From: Rhizocola hellebori
GTDB lineage: Bacteria > Actinomycetota > Actinomycetes > Mycobacteriales > Micromonosporaceae
Direction of reading: 5' to 3'
DNA: 64,000 nucleotides
NCBI RefSeq assembly: GCF_016862955.1
Contig: NZ_BONY01000028.1
Location: 56,267-120,266, forward strand
Positions within the stretch are counted from its first letter, which is position 1. Every line of letters begins with the position of its first letter. Positions 40,483-49,883 of this stretch are shown piece by piece. Both the position numbers and the translations under genes were made by a program. The notes beneath the pieces were generated by a model. It worked only from the letters and a program-made list of their open reading frames with translations, did not search any database and was not told the origin of the DNA.

Positions 40483-41526
40483 CTAGGCGAGTGCCTGCCA
40501 CCAGCCGTCGACCTCGGACGGGTCGTCGACCTTCACGCGCTCGCCCGGCTTGGGAACGGTCAGCGTGACGTCGTGCTGCTTGGTCTCCCGCCAGATCCGG
40601 TCGACCGGCTCACCCCACGAGTGCAGGGCGAGGTTGAAGGTGGCCCAGTGCACGGGAAGCAGCAGACCACCGCGCACATCCAGATGGGTGGCCACGGCCT
40701 CCTCGGGGGTCATGTGAATGTCGGGCCAATAAGGGCTGTAGGCGCCGATCTGAATCAGGGTGAGGTCGAACGGGCCGTGCTGGGAACCGATCTCGGCGAA
40801 GCCGGGAAAGTAACCGGTGTCGCCGGTGTAGAAGACGCGCCGCTGCTTTCCGGCGATCACCCAGGATCCCCAAAGGGTGTCGTTGCGCCGCAGGCTGCGC
40901 CCGGAGAAGTGACGCGCCTCGGTCGCCACGAACTGCAGGCCGCCGATCGTGATCTCTTCGTTCCAGTCCAGCTCGATGATCCGGTCGGCCGGGACCTTCC
41001 AGCGCTCCAGATGGGCGCCGACTCCCAGCGGTACCAAGAAAGGAGCCATCTGAGTCAGAGTGAGCTCGCGGACGGTGGCCATGTCGAGATGGTCGTAGTG
41101 ATCGTGGGAGATGACGATCGCGTCGAGGGCGGGCAGCTGAGCCAGGGCAAGGGGCATCGGGTGCAGGCGCTTGGGCCCCGCGAAGGAGGTGGGCGAGCAG
41201 CGCAGGCTCCACACCGGGTCGAGCAGCACCCGGTGGCCCTCGATCTCCACGAGCGAGGTGGCGTGGCCGAGCCAGATCACGCTGAGCCCGCCGGGGGTCA
41301 GCTCCCAATCGGTGGAAGAGGGTCGCACGATGGGCACGGCACCGGACGGCTTGCGCCTTTCCTTGCCGAAGAACATCTCGCGGAAGATCTTGGGACCCGA
41401 GCCGGGCGGCAGAACGCTGGCGGGGGTGCGGTTGACGAAGACCTTGCCGTCGAAGTTGGGCGATGCGGCGACCCGCGCTGCGCGGTCACCCGAAATGCGA
41501 GCGCCCATGGCCCGCAAGAGTCTCAT
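40483..41526 (-). CDS. MBL-fold metallohydrolase (NAPE-PLD/UlaG-like)
   Basis: A 347-residue metallo-beta-lactamase-fold hydrolase. The metal motif HxHxDH is H141, H143, D145, H146 in SHDHYDHLD. Further ligands are probably in ARHFSGR, YTGDTGYFPGF and LPVHWATFNLA. The N-terminal RISGDRAARVAASPNFDGKVFVN and WLGHATSLVEIEGHRVLLDP are typical of the NAPE-PLD-like branch, which acts on phospholipids or related phosphodiesters. TAAGCT 7 nt before the ATG suggests a leaderless mRNA. Confidence 0.88.
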   Translation of the reverse strand: MRLLRAMGARISGDRAARVAASPNFDGKVFVNRTPASVLPPGSGPKIFREMFFGKERRKPSGAVPIVRPSSTDWELTPGGLSVIWLGHATSLVEIEGHRVLLDPVWSLRCSPTSFAGPKRLHPMPLALAQLPALDAIVISHDHYDHLDMATVRELTLTQMAPFLVPLGVGAHLERWKVPADRIIELDWNEEITIGGLQFVATEARHFSGRSLRRNDTLWGSWVIAGKQRRVFYTGDTGYFPGFAEIGSQHGPFDLTLIQIGAYSPYWPDIHMTPEEAVATHLDVRGGLLLPVHWATFNLALHSWGEPVDRIWRETKQHDVTLTVPKPGERVKVDDPSEVDGWWQALA

Positions 41527-41553
41527 AACGCTCAGCTTATGCCGGGCGCTGGC

Positions 41554-41904
41554 CTAGATCCTGCGGCGGCCTGGGAAGCCACAGTCGCTGCGGTGGTACC
41601 AGGTGATGTCCGAATCGCCTTCCAGCCAGCACCACAACACGGGCACCCCGTCGCGCTCGCCGGGAAAGTCGAGCAGCACCGGCGCGAATCCTTTGACTTG
41701 TATCTTCTGGCCACTCAGATATTCGAGCAATGAGTAGATGCGCGCTTCCAGCGCCTTGGCCTCGGCCACGCCGCCCAGCGGGCTGGAGCCTTCGGTGCTC
41801 AAGTCGGCGCGCAGCTCCGCCAGATCGGCCCGAAGCACGATGAGCTCATCGATGCGCGGTAGCACGGCGTGCAGACGCTGTCGCGCTTCGTCAACGGAAA
41901 ACAT
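41554..41904 (-). CDS. DUF2203 family protein
   Basis: A 116-residue protein: an N-terminal helical pair (FSVDEARQRLHAVLPRIDELI, ALEARIYSLLEYLSG) and the conserved C-terminal block IQVKGFAPVLLDFPGERDG, VLWCWLEGDSDITWYH and GFPGRR, which define DUF2203. Function unknown. CATACT lies 6 nt before the ATG. It is 27 bp from the divergent SnoaL-like gene. Confidence 0.82.
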   Translation of the reverse strand: MFSVDEARQRLHAVLPRIDELIVLRADLAELRADLSTEGSSPLGGVAEAKALEARIYSLLEYLSGQKIQVKGFAPVLLDFPGERDGVPVLWCWLEGDSDITWYHRSDCGFPGRRRI

Positions 41905-41931
41905 TCAGTCAGTATGTGGTAAGCGTAGGGA

Positions 41932-42312
41932 ATGAGCGAAAAGCAGATCACCGACTTTTTCGTCCGATACGGCGCAGCTCTCGGAAGCGGTGATCTGAGC
42001 GCGATCGCGTCCTGTTACGCCACGCCGGCGCTGGTGGTCAGCGACGGCCGCAGCCTGCCGGTGCAAGACAGCGCGGACGTCGAAGCGGCCTTCTCCGGAT
42101 CGGCCGACACCTACGAGGCCAGGGGCCTGGTGGACGCGAAACCGAACATCGGTGGCATGGAAAAGATCACCGACGTGCTCACGCTGGTCACGGTCGGCTG
42201 GGACTATCTCGACACCCAGGGCGGAGTCCAGCCGGGCGAGAGTTACCGCTATCTCGTCCGGCTGGGCGACAATCCCGGAATCTGTGTGGTTATTCCTGTC
42301 CTGTCGGCATGA
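41932..42312 (+). CDS. SnoaL/NTF2-like protein
   Basis: A 126-residue protein with the cone-like NTF2/SnoaL pattern: FFVRYGAALGSGDLSAIASCYATPALVVSDG at the N-terminus and a beta-rich C-terminal half (ITDVLTLVTVGWDYLD, ESYRYLVRLGDNPGICVVIPVL). Members include polyketide cyclases and many small-molecule-binding proteins. It overlaps the 3' end of the convergent helicase gene by 23 bp. The specific function is unknown. Confidence 0.72.
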   Translation: MSEKQITDFFVRYGAALGSGDLSAIASCYATPALVVSDGRSLPVQDSADVEAAFSGSADTYEARGLVDAKPNIGGMEKITDVLTLVTVGWDYLDTQGGVQPGESYRYLVRLGDNPGICVVIPVLSA

Positions 42313-45300
42313 CCGGGCGGCTGAGGCGGCGAGCACGCACGATCGCCTCGACTATCCGGGTGCCGCGCCGCTGGAATCCGAGCTCGTTGATGGTCTCGGC
42401 GACCACCTCCTCCTCGGTGCGGTTGAGCCCGTCGCTCTCGATCCAGGTGATCAGCTCGGCGAGGACGTGGTCGGGCAGATCGGCGATCTCCTCGTAGGAC
42501 GGCAGCTCGGGCCGTGGCCCACGCGGTGTGCCGGTGGCCAGCGTCTCCGGGGGCAGGGCGTTCGTGGTCACCGCGACCGTGCGCGCGGGCGCGGCGAGCG
42601 CCTCCTGGTAGGCCACGACCGCCCGCGCGATCTCCTTCTCCCGCTGGGTGAACCAGTCGGTGGACCAGATCCGGTGGAAGCGCCAGCCGAGGCGTTCCAA
42701 GTGCTGCTGGCGCAACCTCTCCCGGTCACGCACGGTGGGGGAGGCGTGATACGAGGCGCCGTCGGCCTCGATCGCCAGCACCACCCTTTCCGGGTTACCG
42801 GCGTGGTGCGCGGCGAAGTCGATCCGGAAACCGCTGACTCCGTACTGCGCCACCAGCGGGATGCCGGCATCGATGAGCTTGTCGCGCACATCGACCTCGA
42901 ACGGGTTCAGCGTCACCGCGCCGTGCAGACGCCCGGCCAGCGACTGGCCGCCGGTGGCCGCGTATTCCAGGTAGGCGCCCAGCAGCTTGGCGCCGTAGGA
43001 GCGCAGCCTGTTCGGATCCAGGTCGACGTGGCGGAACGAGCTGACCACGGTGGTGCGGTGCTTGGCCCGGGTGATGGCCACGTTGAGCCGCCGCTCGCCG
43101 CCCTTGTTGTTGAGCGGGCCGAAACGGTAGGCCATACGGCCGTCGAGGTTGCGGTTGTAGCCCACCGACAGGATGATCGCGTCGCGCTCGTCGCCCTGTA
43201 CCCGCTCGATGCTCTTGACGAAGAACGGCTCCACATTGGACTCGGCGAAGAACTTGCTCAGATCCGAGCGTTTCGCCAACGCTTGGCGCAGCGCGGTTTC
43301 CACCGCCTCGGCGTGCTTGAGGCCCATCGTGATGACGCCGAGCGACTCGTCCGGGCGCTGCTCGGCGTGCTCCAGCACCAGCTTGACCGCCCGATCGACC
43401 TCCGAGTTGGCCTGGGTGACCAGCACGTGGCGCAGGCAGTCGCCGGTGTCGGCGCCGGGGAAGGTGACCAGCGGGTTGCCGTTGGGCGCATAGATATGCG
43501 CGTTGGAGAAGGCGATCAGGCGCTCGTCGCGGCTGCGGTAGTGCCACGCCAGGTGCTTGACCTGGCTGAGCGGCAGCGCGTTGGCGAAGGACTGCAGCAG
43601 CGACTCGATGTCCTCGGTGAGCAGACCGTCGAGGTCCTCGTCGTAGGCGACGTCGTCGTCGGCGGTGCGCTGGAAGAAAGCCGTCGGCGGCAGCTGATGC
43701 TCGTCACCGGCGACCACGACCTGCTTGCCGCGCATGATGGCGGTGATCGCGTCGACCGGTTCCACCTGGCTCGCCTCGTCGAAGATGACGACATCGAACA
43801 GGTTGCGCGCCGGCAGCACCTGGCTGGCCAGCAGCGGGCTCATCGCCCAGCACGGCTTGAGCGCCATCAGGGCGTCTGGCGCCTGCTCGAACAGGCGGCG
43901 CACGGTCATGTGCCGGGTCTTCTTGGAGGCCTCGCTGCGTACCAGGCGTTGCTGATCCGGATACGCGTCAAGGACTTCAATCATTTTCATGGCAGCCTGG
44001 TACCGCACCCGCGCCGCCGCGGTCACCAGGTGATCCTTGTCGGCCTGCCGGTATTGCGCCGCCTGGGTGTGCAAAGCGCTGCCGTAGAACCGGCCCAGGT
44101 GCTCATCGGCGAACCGCAGGTGGTCCAAAATGGACTGCAACCAGGCGTAGGTGAACCGCTGGTCGGCGAGCTGCGGCTCACCGTCGAGCAGCTGGTCGAC
44201 CTTCCACGGCGCCAGGAACGCACGAATCTCGTTGCGCCGCACCGAATTCAGCAGGTTCTGCTGATCGCCGGCGAGCTCGTCAAGGTGCAGCTCCAGCTCG
44301 CCGAGCGGGACATGCGCGTGCAGCCGGGTCAGCGAGTCGAGCGCGGCCGCCAGCAGCTGCTGCGCCTCGGGCAGGGTGGCCGACCAGCGCGGCGGTTTGC
44401 CGTCGACGCTGAGCCGGGCCCAGCGCTGCTTCTGATCGGCGATGGCCTGCGCGGTCTTCTGCAACGCCTCCCGATTGGGCTTCTTGCGGGCCAGCCACAG
44501 CTCCTTGAGCTGCTTGGTGGTGCGCCGTTTCTGCCAGAACCCGTCCCAGCCGCCGATTTCGGTGGTGTAACAGCTGTCCTTCATCCGGGAGAGCGTGAAG
44601 TTGACATCGGTGGCCAGCTGGACCGCCGCGCGCGCCTCGGCGGGCGTGCCGATGGGTTTGAGACCAAGCTCCGCGGTCAGCTTCGCGACGGCCTGCCGCG
44701 CCTGAACCCACCGCGTCGACGCCTGCCCGGCCAGCTCGTAGGCCTCCTGGGCGGCCATCCGATCCATCACGGTGCTCGCCGCCCACGCCCCGGTGACCGG
44801 CAGCTGCGCCAGTTCGAGGATGGCCGAGCCGACCTTCTCCGCGAACTCGCCGTGCAGTGCCTGCAGCTCTTCCCCGGTCCAGCGGGTCGGCGACTTGGCC
44901 TCGGCGGGCATGCCGATCAGGTAGGCCTGGACGATAAAGGCCGAAACGCCCCACGGCTCGTGCAGGCGGTGCATGGCGTCGTGGTGATCGACCAGGGGAG
45001 TGCGGGTGGCCTGCAGGCGGTGATCGGTGTCGATGGTGTTGGGGCGGGCCTCGGTGCGGGCGCGGTGCAGCCGCATCTCCAGCGACTTGGCCAGCTCACG
45101 CCGGCTCGCCTGCTCGCCGTGCAGGTTGTACACGAGGTCGTCGAGGCCTACCTGCTCGAGGCGGTCGAGCACGGCGTCGATGGCGGCGCGCTTCTCGGCC
45201 ACGAAAAGGGCGGAGCGGCCGCGGCCGGCCAGCGCCGCGATGATGTTGGCGATGGTCTGGCTCTTGCCCGTGCCGGGAGGGCCCTTGATGACCAGGTGAT

Positions 45301-46132
45301 GGCCGGCGATCACCGCATTGATCGCATAGTTCTGCGAGGAGTCGGCGTCGAGCACCAGCAGCTCGTCGGCGGGCACCACATGATCGGGCTCGTCGATCGG
45401 GATCTGGCTAGTGGCGGCAAGGGAATTGAGCGCGTCGTGGTCACCGGCGAGCGCGGCGATCACATCGTGACTCGTCAGCGCCTCCAGGTGCCCGCCGATG
45501 TCGTCGACCATCGGCAGCTTGGCGTAGGTGAAGGTGCCCACCAGATAACCGGGATGGATGGCGAAGCGGGGCACGTCGATGGCGAGCTTGCGGAACCGTT
45601 GGTACAGCTCCTCCGGATCGAGGTCGAGAAGCTCCTCGGCGCTGATCACCAGGCCGTGATCCTTCTCGAGTTTGTGCAGCAACACCGGGTTGACCGAGGG
45701 CTCCGGGTCGGCCTTGAGCACGAAATCGGTCTCCGCCAGCGACGAGGGCCGGATGCTCAGCTGCTGTAAGAGCACAGGCGCGTGCGGGCTGCGAGCCAGC
45801 TCGTCCCAGGTCGCCATTCCGGAAGCCAGATAGCCGACCTCGACTCCGCGCTCTTCGGCCCAAATCCGCATCTGTTTGCGGATTGCCCGAACCCGCCGCA
45901 ACGCGTCTTTGCGTATGTCGACGTCGGGGAAGAGCGTTTTGAGATTGACAGCCACTCCGGCGAGCAATTGCGCCACGGCTTCCGGTTTGGCATCAACAAG
46001 ATTCAGGGTGCCCGCTTTGAGCTCGCGGTAGTAGGCGAGCTGATTGCGGCCTGAGTCATCGACCAGGGCTTCTTGCCAGCGCTTTGCGGCTGCCGCTACG
46101 AGCCGGGCTCGTTCCGGCATAGGTGCACTCAC
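42290..46132 (-). CDS. DUF4011-type superfamily 1 helicase fused to an MTES_1575-like nuclease domain
   Basis: A 1280-residue COG1112-like SF1 helicase. The N-terminal ~250 residues resemble DUF4011 (AAKRWQEALVDDSGRNQLAYYREL). Walker A GPPGTGKSQT lies near residue 285; Walker B FDEASQ near 785; C-terminal helicase motifs follow (YRSRDERLIAFSN, SIERVQGDERDAIILSVGYN, LNVAITRAKHRTTVVSSF). Near 1075-1180 is a Vsr/MTES_1575-type endonuclease-like domain (NPFEVDVRDKL, GFRIDFAAHH, LAIEADGASYHASPTVRDRERLRQ), then a winged-helix-like DUF3320 tail. The GTG at 46132 is chosen by similarity of the N-terminus; ATG 46120 is possible. It lies 93 bp after the SWIM gene on the same strand. A DNA/RNA surveillance or defence role is plausible. 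Confidence 0.8.
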   Translation of the reverse strand: MSAPMPERARLVAAAAKRWQEALVDDSGRNQLAYYRELKAGTLNLVDAKPEAVAQLLAGVAVNLKTLFPDVDIRKDALRRVRAIRKQMRIWAEERGVEVGYLASGMATWDELARSPHAPVLLQQLSIRPSSLAETDFVLKADPEPSVNPVLLHKLEKDHGLVISAEELLDLDPEELYQRFRKLAIDVPRFAIHPGYLVGTFTYAKLPMVDDIGGHLEALTSHDVIAALAGDHDALNSLAATSQIPIDEPDHVVPADELLVLDADSSQNYAINAVIAGHHLVIKGPPGTGKSQTIANIIAALAGRGRSALFVAEKRAAIDAVLDRLEQVGLDDLVYNLHGEQASRRELAKSLEMRLHRARTEARPNTIDTDHRLQATRTPLVDHHDAMHRLHEPWGVSAFIVQAYLIGMPAEAKSPTRWTGEELQALHGEFAEKVGSAILELAQLPVTGAWAASTVMDRMAAQEAYELAGQASTRWVQARQAVAKLTAELGLKPIGTPAEARAAVQLATDVNFTLSRMKDSCYTTEIGGWDGFWQKRRTTKQLKELWLARKKPNREALQKTAQAIADQKQRWARLSVDGKPPRWSATLPEAQQLLAAALDSLTRLHAHVPLGELELHLDELAGDQQNLLNSVRRNEIRAFLAPWKVDQLLDGEPQLADQRFTYAWLQSILDHLRFADEHLGRFYGSALHTQAAQYRQADKDHLVTAAARVRYQAAMKMIEVLDAYPDQQRLVRSEASKKTRHMTVRRLFEQAPDALMALKPCWAMSPLLASQVLPARNLFDVVIFDEASQVEPVDAITAIMRGKQVVVAGDEHQLPPTAFFQRTADDDVAYDEDLDGLLTEDIESLLQSFANALPLSQVKHLAWHYRSRDERLIAFSNAHIYAPNGNPLVTFPGADTGDCLRHVLVTQANSEVDRAVKLVLEHAEQRPDESLGVITMGLKHAEAVETALRQALAKRSDLSKFFAESNVEPFFVKSIERVQGDERDAIILSVGYNRNLDGRMAYRFGPLNNKGGERRLNVAITRAKHRTTVVSSFRHVDLDPNRLRSYGAKLLGAYLEYAATGGQSLAGRLHGAVTLNPFEVDVRDKLIDAGIPLVAQYGVSGFRIDFAAHHAGNPERVVLAIEADGASYHASPTVRDRERLRQQHLERLGWRFHRIWSTDWFTQREKEIARAVVAYQEALAAPARTVAVTTNALPPETLATGTPRGPRPELPSYEEIADLPDHVLAELITWIESDGLNRTEEEVVAETINELGFQRRGTRIVEAIVRARRLSRPVMPTGQE

Positions 46133-46225
46133 CCTCTTACCTTCCCAGACGCGGTTGACATTGCCCAACCGGCCTTCAAGACCATCCTTCGGCACGGGGT
46201 CGCCTGTTCCCCAAAACCAAGACCG

Positions 46226-47050
46226 CTACTCCTCAACGGCGAATGCCGCATAGAGCGGGCGAAGGCGCTCTATCAGGGCGGAGCCACCCAACCCCGCCCC
46301 AGGCGTAGGAAGCTGGCGCAGCAGGAGATCCGTTGCAGTGTCCAATGTGGTCGGTCGAGTGGGCAGGGGTACTGGGGCGACCCAGTAACGATCGATGACC
46401 TCGTCGAGCGGGGGCAACCTCACCTCGTCGAAGACGCCTGGCACCTGTTCCTCGAAAAGCGTGGCCGGGCCGAGGTGGGCCAGCAGCTCGTCGCGGCCGC
46501 GGCCACGCCAGAGCAGAATCTGGAACGGGTCGGCGTCGAACGCCTCGGCCAGCAGATAGAAGGTCGCGGCGATGTGCTTGCACGGCACGGCGTAATCCGG
46601 ACATGAACATTGCATAACGAGATCGCGCGAGCGCCGGGGAAACAGCGGAACCCCGGCCGCGTCGAAGACCTCCTCCAGCGCCGCGGGCATCTCGCCGGCC
46701 AGCAGCTGAGCGCTGAACAGCGCCCGAGCGGCGATGGCGTCCTCGACCGGCCGCCAGTCCGGCACCGGTGCGAATCTGATCGTCAGCGTGTAAGGCTCGT
46801 CGCGGGAGCCTTGTACCACCGCCGAAACCACCCCCGGCGCGACCTCCAGGGACAGCACCTGACCTTGACGGGCGTAGTTCTTGCCTCGCCCCAGCCGCCC
46901 GCCCACGCCCAGCGACTCGAGCACGGCGATGAACCGCCGGGACCACCAGGTCTCGCCGATCGTGCCACGCACGCTGCGCGCCTTGATACCACCTTCCACC
47001 TTTTTGGTTTTCCCATAGGCCGGGAAAGGCGACCCGCTCGGAGTGGTCAT
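46226..47050 (-). CDS. SWIM zinc-finger protein
   Basis: A 274-residue protein. Its SWIM zinc finger is C148-x-C150 and C157-x-H159 in QCSCPDYAVPCKHIAA. The N-terminal WWSRRFIAVLESLGVGGRLGRGKNYARQGQV is conserved in actinobacterial SWIM proteins encoded next to SNF2 helicases. The ATG at 47050 overlaps the stop of the SNF2 gene (ATGA), so the two are translationally coupled and probably act together on DNA or chromatin-like complexes. The biological role is not established. Confidence 0.88.
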   Translation of the reverse strand: MTTPSGSPFPAYGKTKKVEGGIKARSVRGTIGETWWSRRFIAVLESLGVGGRLGRGKNYARQGQVLSLEVAPGVVSAVVQGSRDEPYTLTIRFAPVPDWRPVEDAIAARALFSAQLLAGEMPAALEEVFDAAGVPLFPRRSRDLVMQCSCPDYAVPCKHIAATFYLLAEAFDADPFQILLWRGRGRDELLAHLGPATLFEEQVPGVFDEVRLPPLDEVIDRYWVAPVPLPTRPTTLDTATDLLLRQLPTPGAGLGGSALIERLRPLYAAFAVEE

Positions 47051-49878
47051 TCGCTGACCGCATCGGCGTCGAGGGTGAACATGGCGCGCAGCTGGTCGGT
47101 GGACATCTCGCTGAGCGCCACCTCGCCGGTGCCGACGATGCGCGCGGCCAGGCCCCGCTTGTCCTGGATCATCGTGGAGATCTTCTCCTCCACCGTCCCG
47201 GCGCACACGAACTTGCGCACCTGCACATTGCGGCGCTGCCCGATGCGGAACGCGCGGTCGGTCGCCTGGTCCTCCACCGCCGGGTTCCACCACCGGTCGA
47301 CATGGATCACGTGGTTCGCCTCGGTGAGGGTCAGGCCGGTGCCACCCGCCTTGAGCGACAACACGAAAAGCGAAGGCGATCCCGGCTCGGTCGACTGGAA
47401 GCGGCGCACCAGCGCGTCGCGTTCGGGCTTGCTCACCGCGCCGTGCAGGAAGAGGATCTCGCGGCCGAACTTGGCCGACAGGTGCGAGCGCAGCATCGTG
47501 CCGAACGAGGCGTACTGGGTGAAAAGCAGCGCCTTCTCTTGTGCGGCAAGGATTTCCTCGACGATCTCCTCGAGCCGGGCGAGCTTGCCCGAGCGGCCCG
47601 TGAGCCGGGAACCGTCGGCCAGCAGCTGGGCCGGATGGTTACAGACCTGTTTCAGTTTCGTCATCGTCGCCAGCACCAGGCCCCGGCGCTCGATGCCCTC
47701 ACTGTTTTCGATCCGGTCCATCATGTCCTCCACCACGGCCTGGTAGAGCGAGGCCTGCTCGGCGGTGAGGTTGCACAGCACCTCCATCTCCAGCTTCTCG
47801 GGCAGATCGGAGATGATCGACTTATCGGTCTTGAGGCGGCGCAGGATGAACGGGCCGGTGATCTTCTTCAGCCGTTCCGCGGCTTCTGCGTCCGCATGCC
47901 TTTCGACGGGTACCGCATAAGCCTTCTTGAACGCAGAGGCGTTGCCCAGCAGGCCCGGGTTGGCGAACTCCATGATGGACCACAGATCGCCGAGCCTGTT
48001 CTCCACTGGCGTGCCGGTGACCGCGATGCGGTGCCGGGCGGGGATGGCCCGGATCGCGACCGCCTGCCGGGTGGCCGCGTTCTTGATGGCCTGTGCCTCG
48101 TCCACCACAATGCGGTCCCAGGGCACCTCGCGCAGCTGAGCCAGGTCGCGGGCAGCCAGCGCATACGTGGTGATCACCAGATCGGCCTCGGGGTCGAGCT
48201 TGCGGTCGGCGCCGTGGTGCACGTGGACCTGCAGTTTGGGGGCGAAGCGGGCGGCCTCCCGCTGCCAGTTGCCCACCAGCGACATAGGGCACACCAGCAG
48301 GGTCCGGCCGCTGTCGGGATGGGCGAGCAACGCCAGCAGCTGCACCGTTTTGCCCAGGCCCATGTCGTCGGCCAGAACCCCGCCGAGCCCGAGCGACTGC
48401 AGGAACGTCATCCAGGACAAGCCTCTTTGCTGGTAAGGCCGCAGCTGCCCGACGAACTCGTTGGGTGGCTCGATGAGCTTGACCTGTGCGCCGGAGAGCA
48501 GATCGCCCAGCGAGCCGTCGGCGCTGACCTCCAGCACCGGCAGGCCCAGCGAAGTGTCTTCGGTGGACAGCCCGGCGTGCAGCAGGTCGGCCACTGACAT
48601 CTGGCCGCCCTCGCGCAACAGCTTGAGCCCGTTGGCCAGCCGCTTGGTATCCAGCTCCACCCACTGCCCACGCAGTTTGATCAATGGCGCTTTCAGCTCG
48701 GCCAGCTCGGTCAGCTCGGCCTCCGACAGAGGCTCGTCGCCCAGCGACACCTCCCAGCTGAAATCGACAAGGGAATCCAGCCCCACCGCGCTCTTGCCGG
48801 CCACCGTCGCCGGGGAGCTCTTGCTCGAAGCCTTCAGCTTGAGCCCCAGCCGAGACGAGGGTTTGCCCCACCACTTCGGCAGCATCACCCCGAATCCCGC
48901 GGTGTGCAGCAGCGGCGCGGCCTCGCGCAGAAACCCGTGCGCGGCCGCGGAATCGAGCTCCATCTCCTCGGGCTGGGCCGTGGCGAGGGCATCGGCCAGC
49001 CTCGGCCACAGCCGGGTGGCCCGCCCCAGCTCGGCGAGCAGGGTCTGCTTCGGCGAGGTAATCGTGGCCGGCAGCTTGCGCGACTTCCAGACCCGTTGCG
49101 CCGGGATCACCAGACTCGGCTCGTCGACAGGCTGCAGCGCGAATTCGACCCGCCAATCCACCTCTTCCTCGGCCGGCTCGACCAGGCGGAAGCAGGCGCG
49201 CACCGCACCGCCCGCGGCATCGCGCTGCCACGACCGCAGCTCACCCTGAAGCTCCAGCGCGCTGCCGCGCAGCTCCCGCACCCAGCCCTGGTCGTCGACA
49301 CCTGCCTTGCGCAGCAAGCGTTTTGCGGCTAGATCGACTAGATCGTCGAGTGCCTGGGCGACGCTGCCCTCACCGGTGTCGGCCCGCGCCACCGGCGGCT
49401 GCGCGTGCGCCAGCGCCTGCGCCCAGTGCGCGTCGCTGCCGGTCAACACCGGCCGCCACACCGCCCGCAGCCCACCGGCCCCCGCTTCGCCTGCGGCGGG
49501 TGCGGGGATGATCCAGGGCAGGGTGCGGCCGCGCCTGACCAGGTCGTCGGCGAAGGCGGCCACCTGCTGCAGGTGACGCACGCTGGAGCCGAGCACGTAG
49601 TCGCCGTCGGGAAAGTCTTCGTGCAACGAGACCGGCACTTGCCACGGCTTGAGGGTCAGCTTCTTGGTCTTCGGCGGCTCGTCCGGGCGTACCAGCTCGG
49701 GGGAGTCGGCGGGCCGTCCTTCCACCGTGGGCAGGTGCAGCGTCACCGTATCGGCCTCGCCGCCGGGCAGCCGCACCGCAAAAGGGTGCTCGCCACCACC
49801 GGCCTGGGTGGGCAGCGCCGGGTCCTCGGCCCACAGCGCCAGCCGGCCGGAACGCCACAGGGCATGAACGACCAGCAT
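47047..49878 (-). CDS. SNF2-family helicase/ATPase (HepA-like)
   Basis: A 943-residue SNF2 ATPase. The N-terminal ~470 residues form the SNF2-associated region (ALLHTAGFGVMLPKWW is typical). The motor begins at LRPYQQRGLSWMTFLQS; Walker A is DDMGLGKTVQ, the DEAH-like box VVDEAQAIKN, motif III VTGTPVENRLGDLWSIMEF; the second lobe has LLFTQYASFGTM, FLHGAVSKPERDALV, LKAGGTGLTL and DRWWNPAVEDQATDRAFRIGQ. It translocates on double-stranded DNA and remodels protein-nucleic acid complexes. TACCCT 7 nt before the ATG suggests a leaderless mRNA. First gene of a cluster with the SWIM gene and perhaps the helicase-nuclease. Confidence 0.92.
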   Translation of the reverse strand: MLVVHALWRSGRLALWAEDPALPTQAGGGEHPFAVRLPGGEADTVTLHLPTVEGRPADSPELVRPDEPPKTKKLTLKPWQVPVSLHEDFPDGDYVLGSSVRHLQQVAAFADDLVRRGRTLPWIIPAPAAGEAGAGGLRAVWRPVLTGSDAHWAQALAHAQPPVARADTGEGSVAQALDDLVDLAAKRLLRKAGVDDQGWVRELRGSALELQGELRSWQRDAAGGAVRACFRLVEPAEEEVDWRVEFALQPVDEPSLVIPAQRVWKSRKLPATITSPKQTLLAELGRATRLWPRLADALATAQPEEMELDSAAAHGFLREAAPLLHTAGFGVMLPKWWGKPSSRLGLKLKASSKSSPATVAGKSAVGLDSLVDFSWEVSLGDEPLSEAELTELAELKAPLIKLRGQWVELDTKRLANGLKLLREGGQMSVADLLHAGLSTEDTSLGLPVLEVSADGSLGDLLSGAQVKLIEPPNEFVGQLRPYQQRGLSWMTFLQSLGLGGVLADDMGLGKTVQLLALLAHPDSGRTLLVCPMSLVGNWQREAARFAPKLQVHVHHGADRKLDPEADLVITTYALAARDLAQLREVPWDRIVVDEAQAIKNAATRQAVAIRAIPARHRIAVTGTPVENRLGDLWSIMEFANPGLLGNASAFKKAYAVPVERHADAEAAERLKKITGPFILRRLKTDKSIISDLPEKLEMEVLCNLTAEQASLYQAVVEDMMDRIENSEGIERRGLVLATMTKLKQVCNHPAQLLADGSRLTGRSGKLARLEEIVEEILAAQEKALLFTQYASFGTMLRSHLSAKFGREILFLHGAVSKPERDALVRRFQSTEPGSPSLFVLSLKAGGTGLTLTEANHVIHVDRWWNPAVEDQATDRAFRIGQRRNVQVRKFVCAGTVEEKISTMIQDKRGLAARIVGTGEVALSEMSTDQLRAMFTLDADAVSE

Positions 49879-49883
49879 GGGCT

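Noticed and set aside
42152..45769. A 1205-codon open frame on the plus strand
   Set aside because: It lies antisense to the helicase-nuclease gene, whose motifs are clear. Long antisense frames are expected where GC-rich third positions remove stop codons, and the translation shows no domain.
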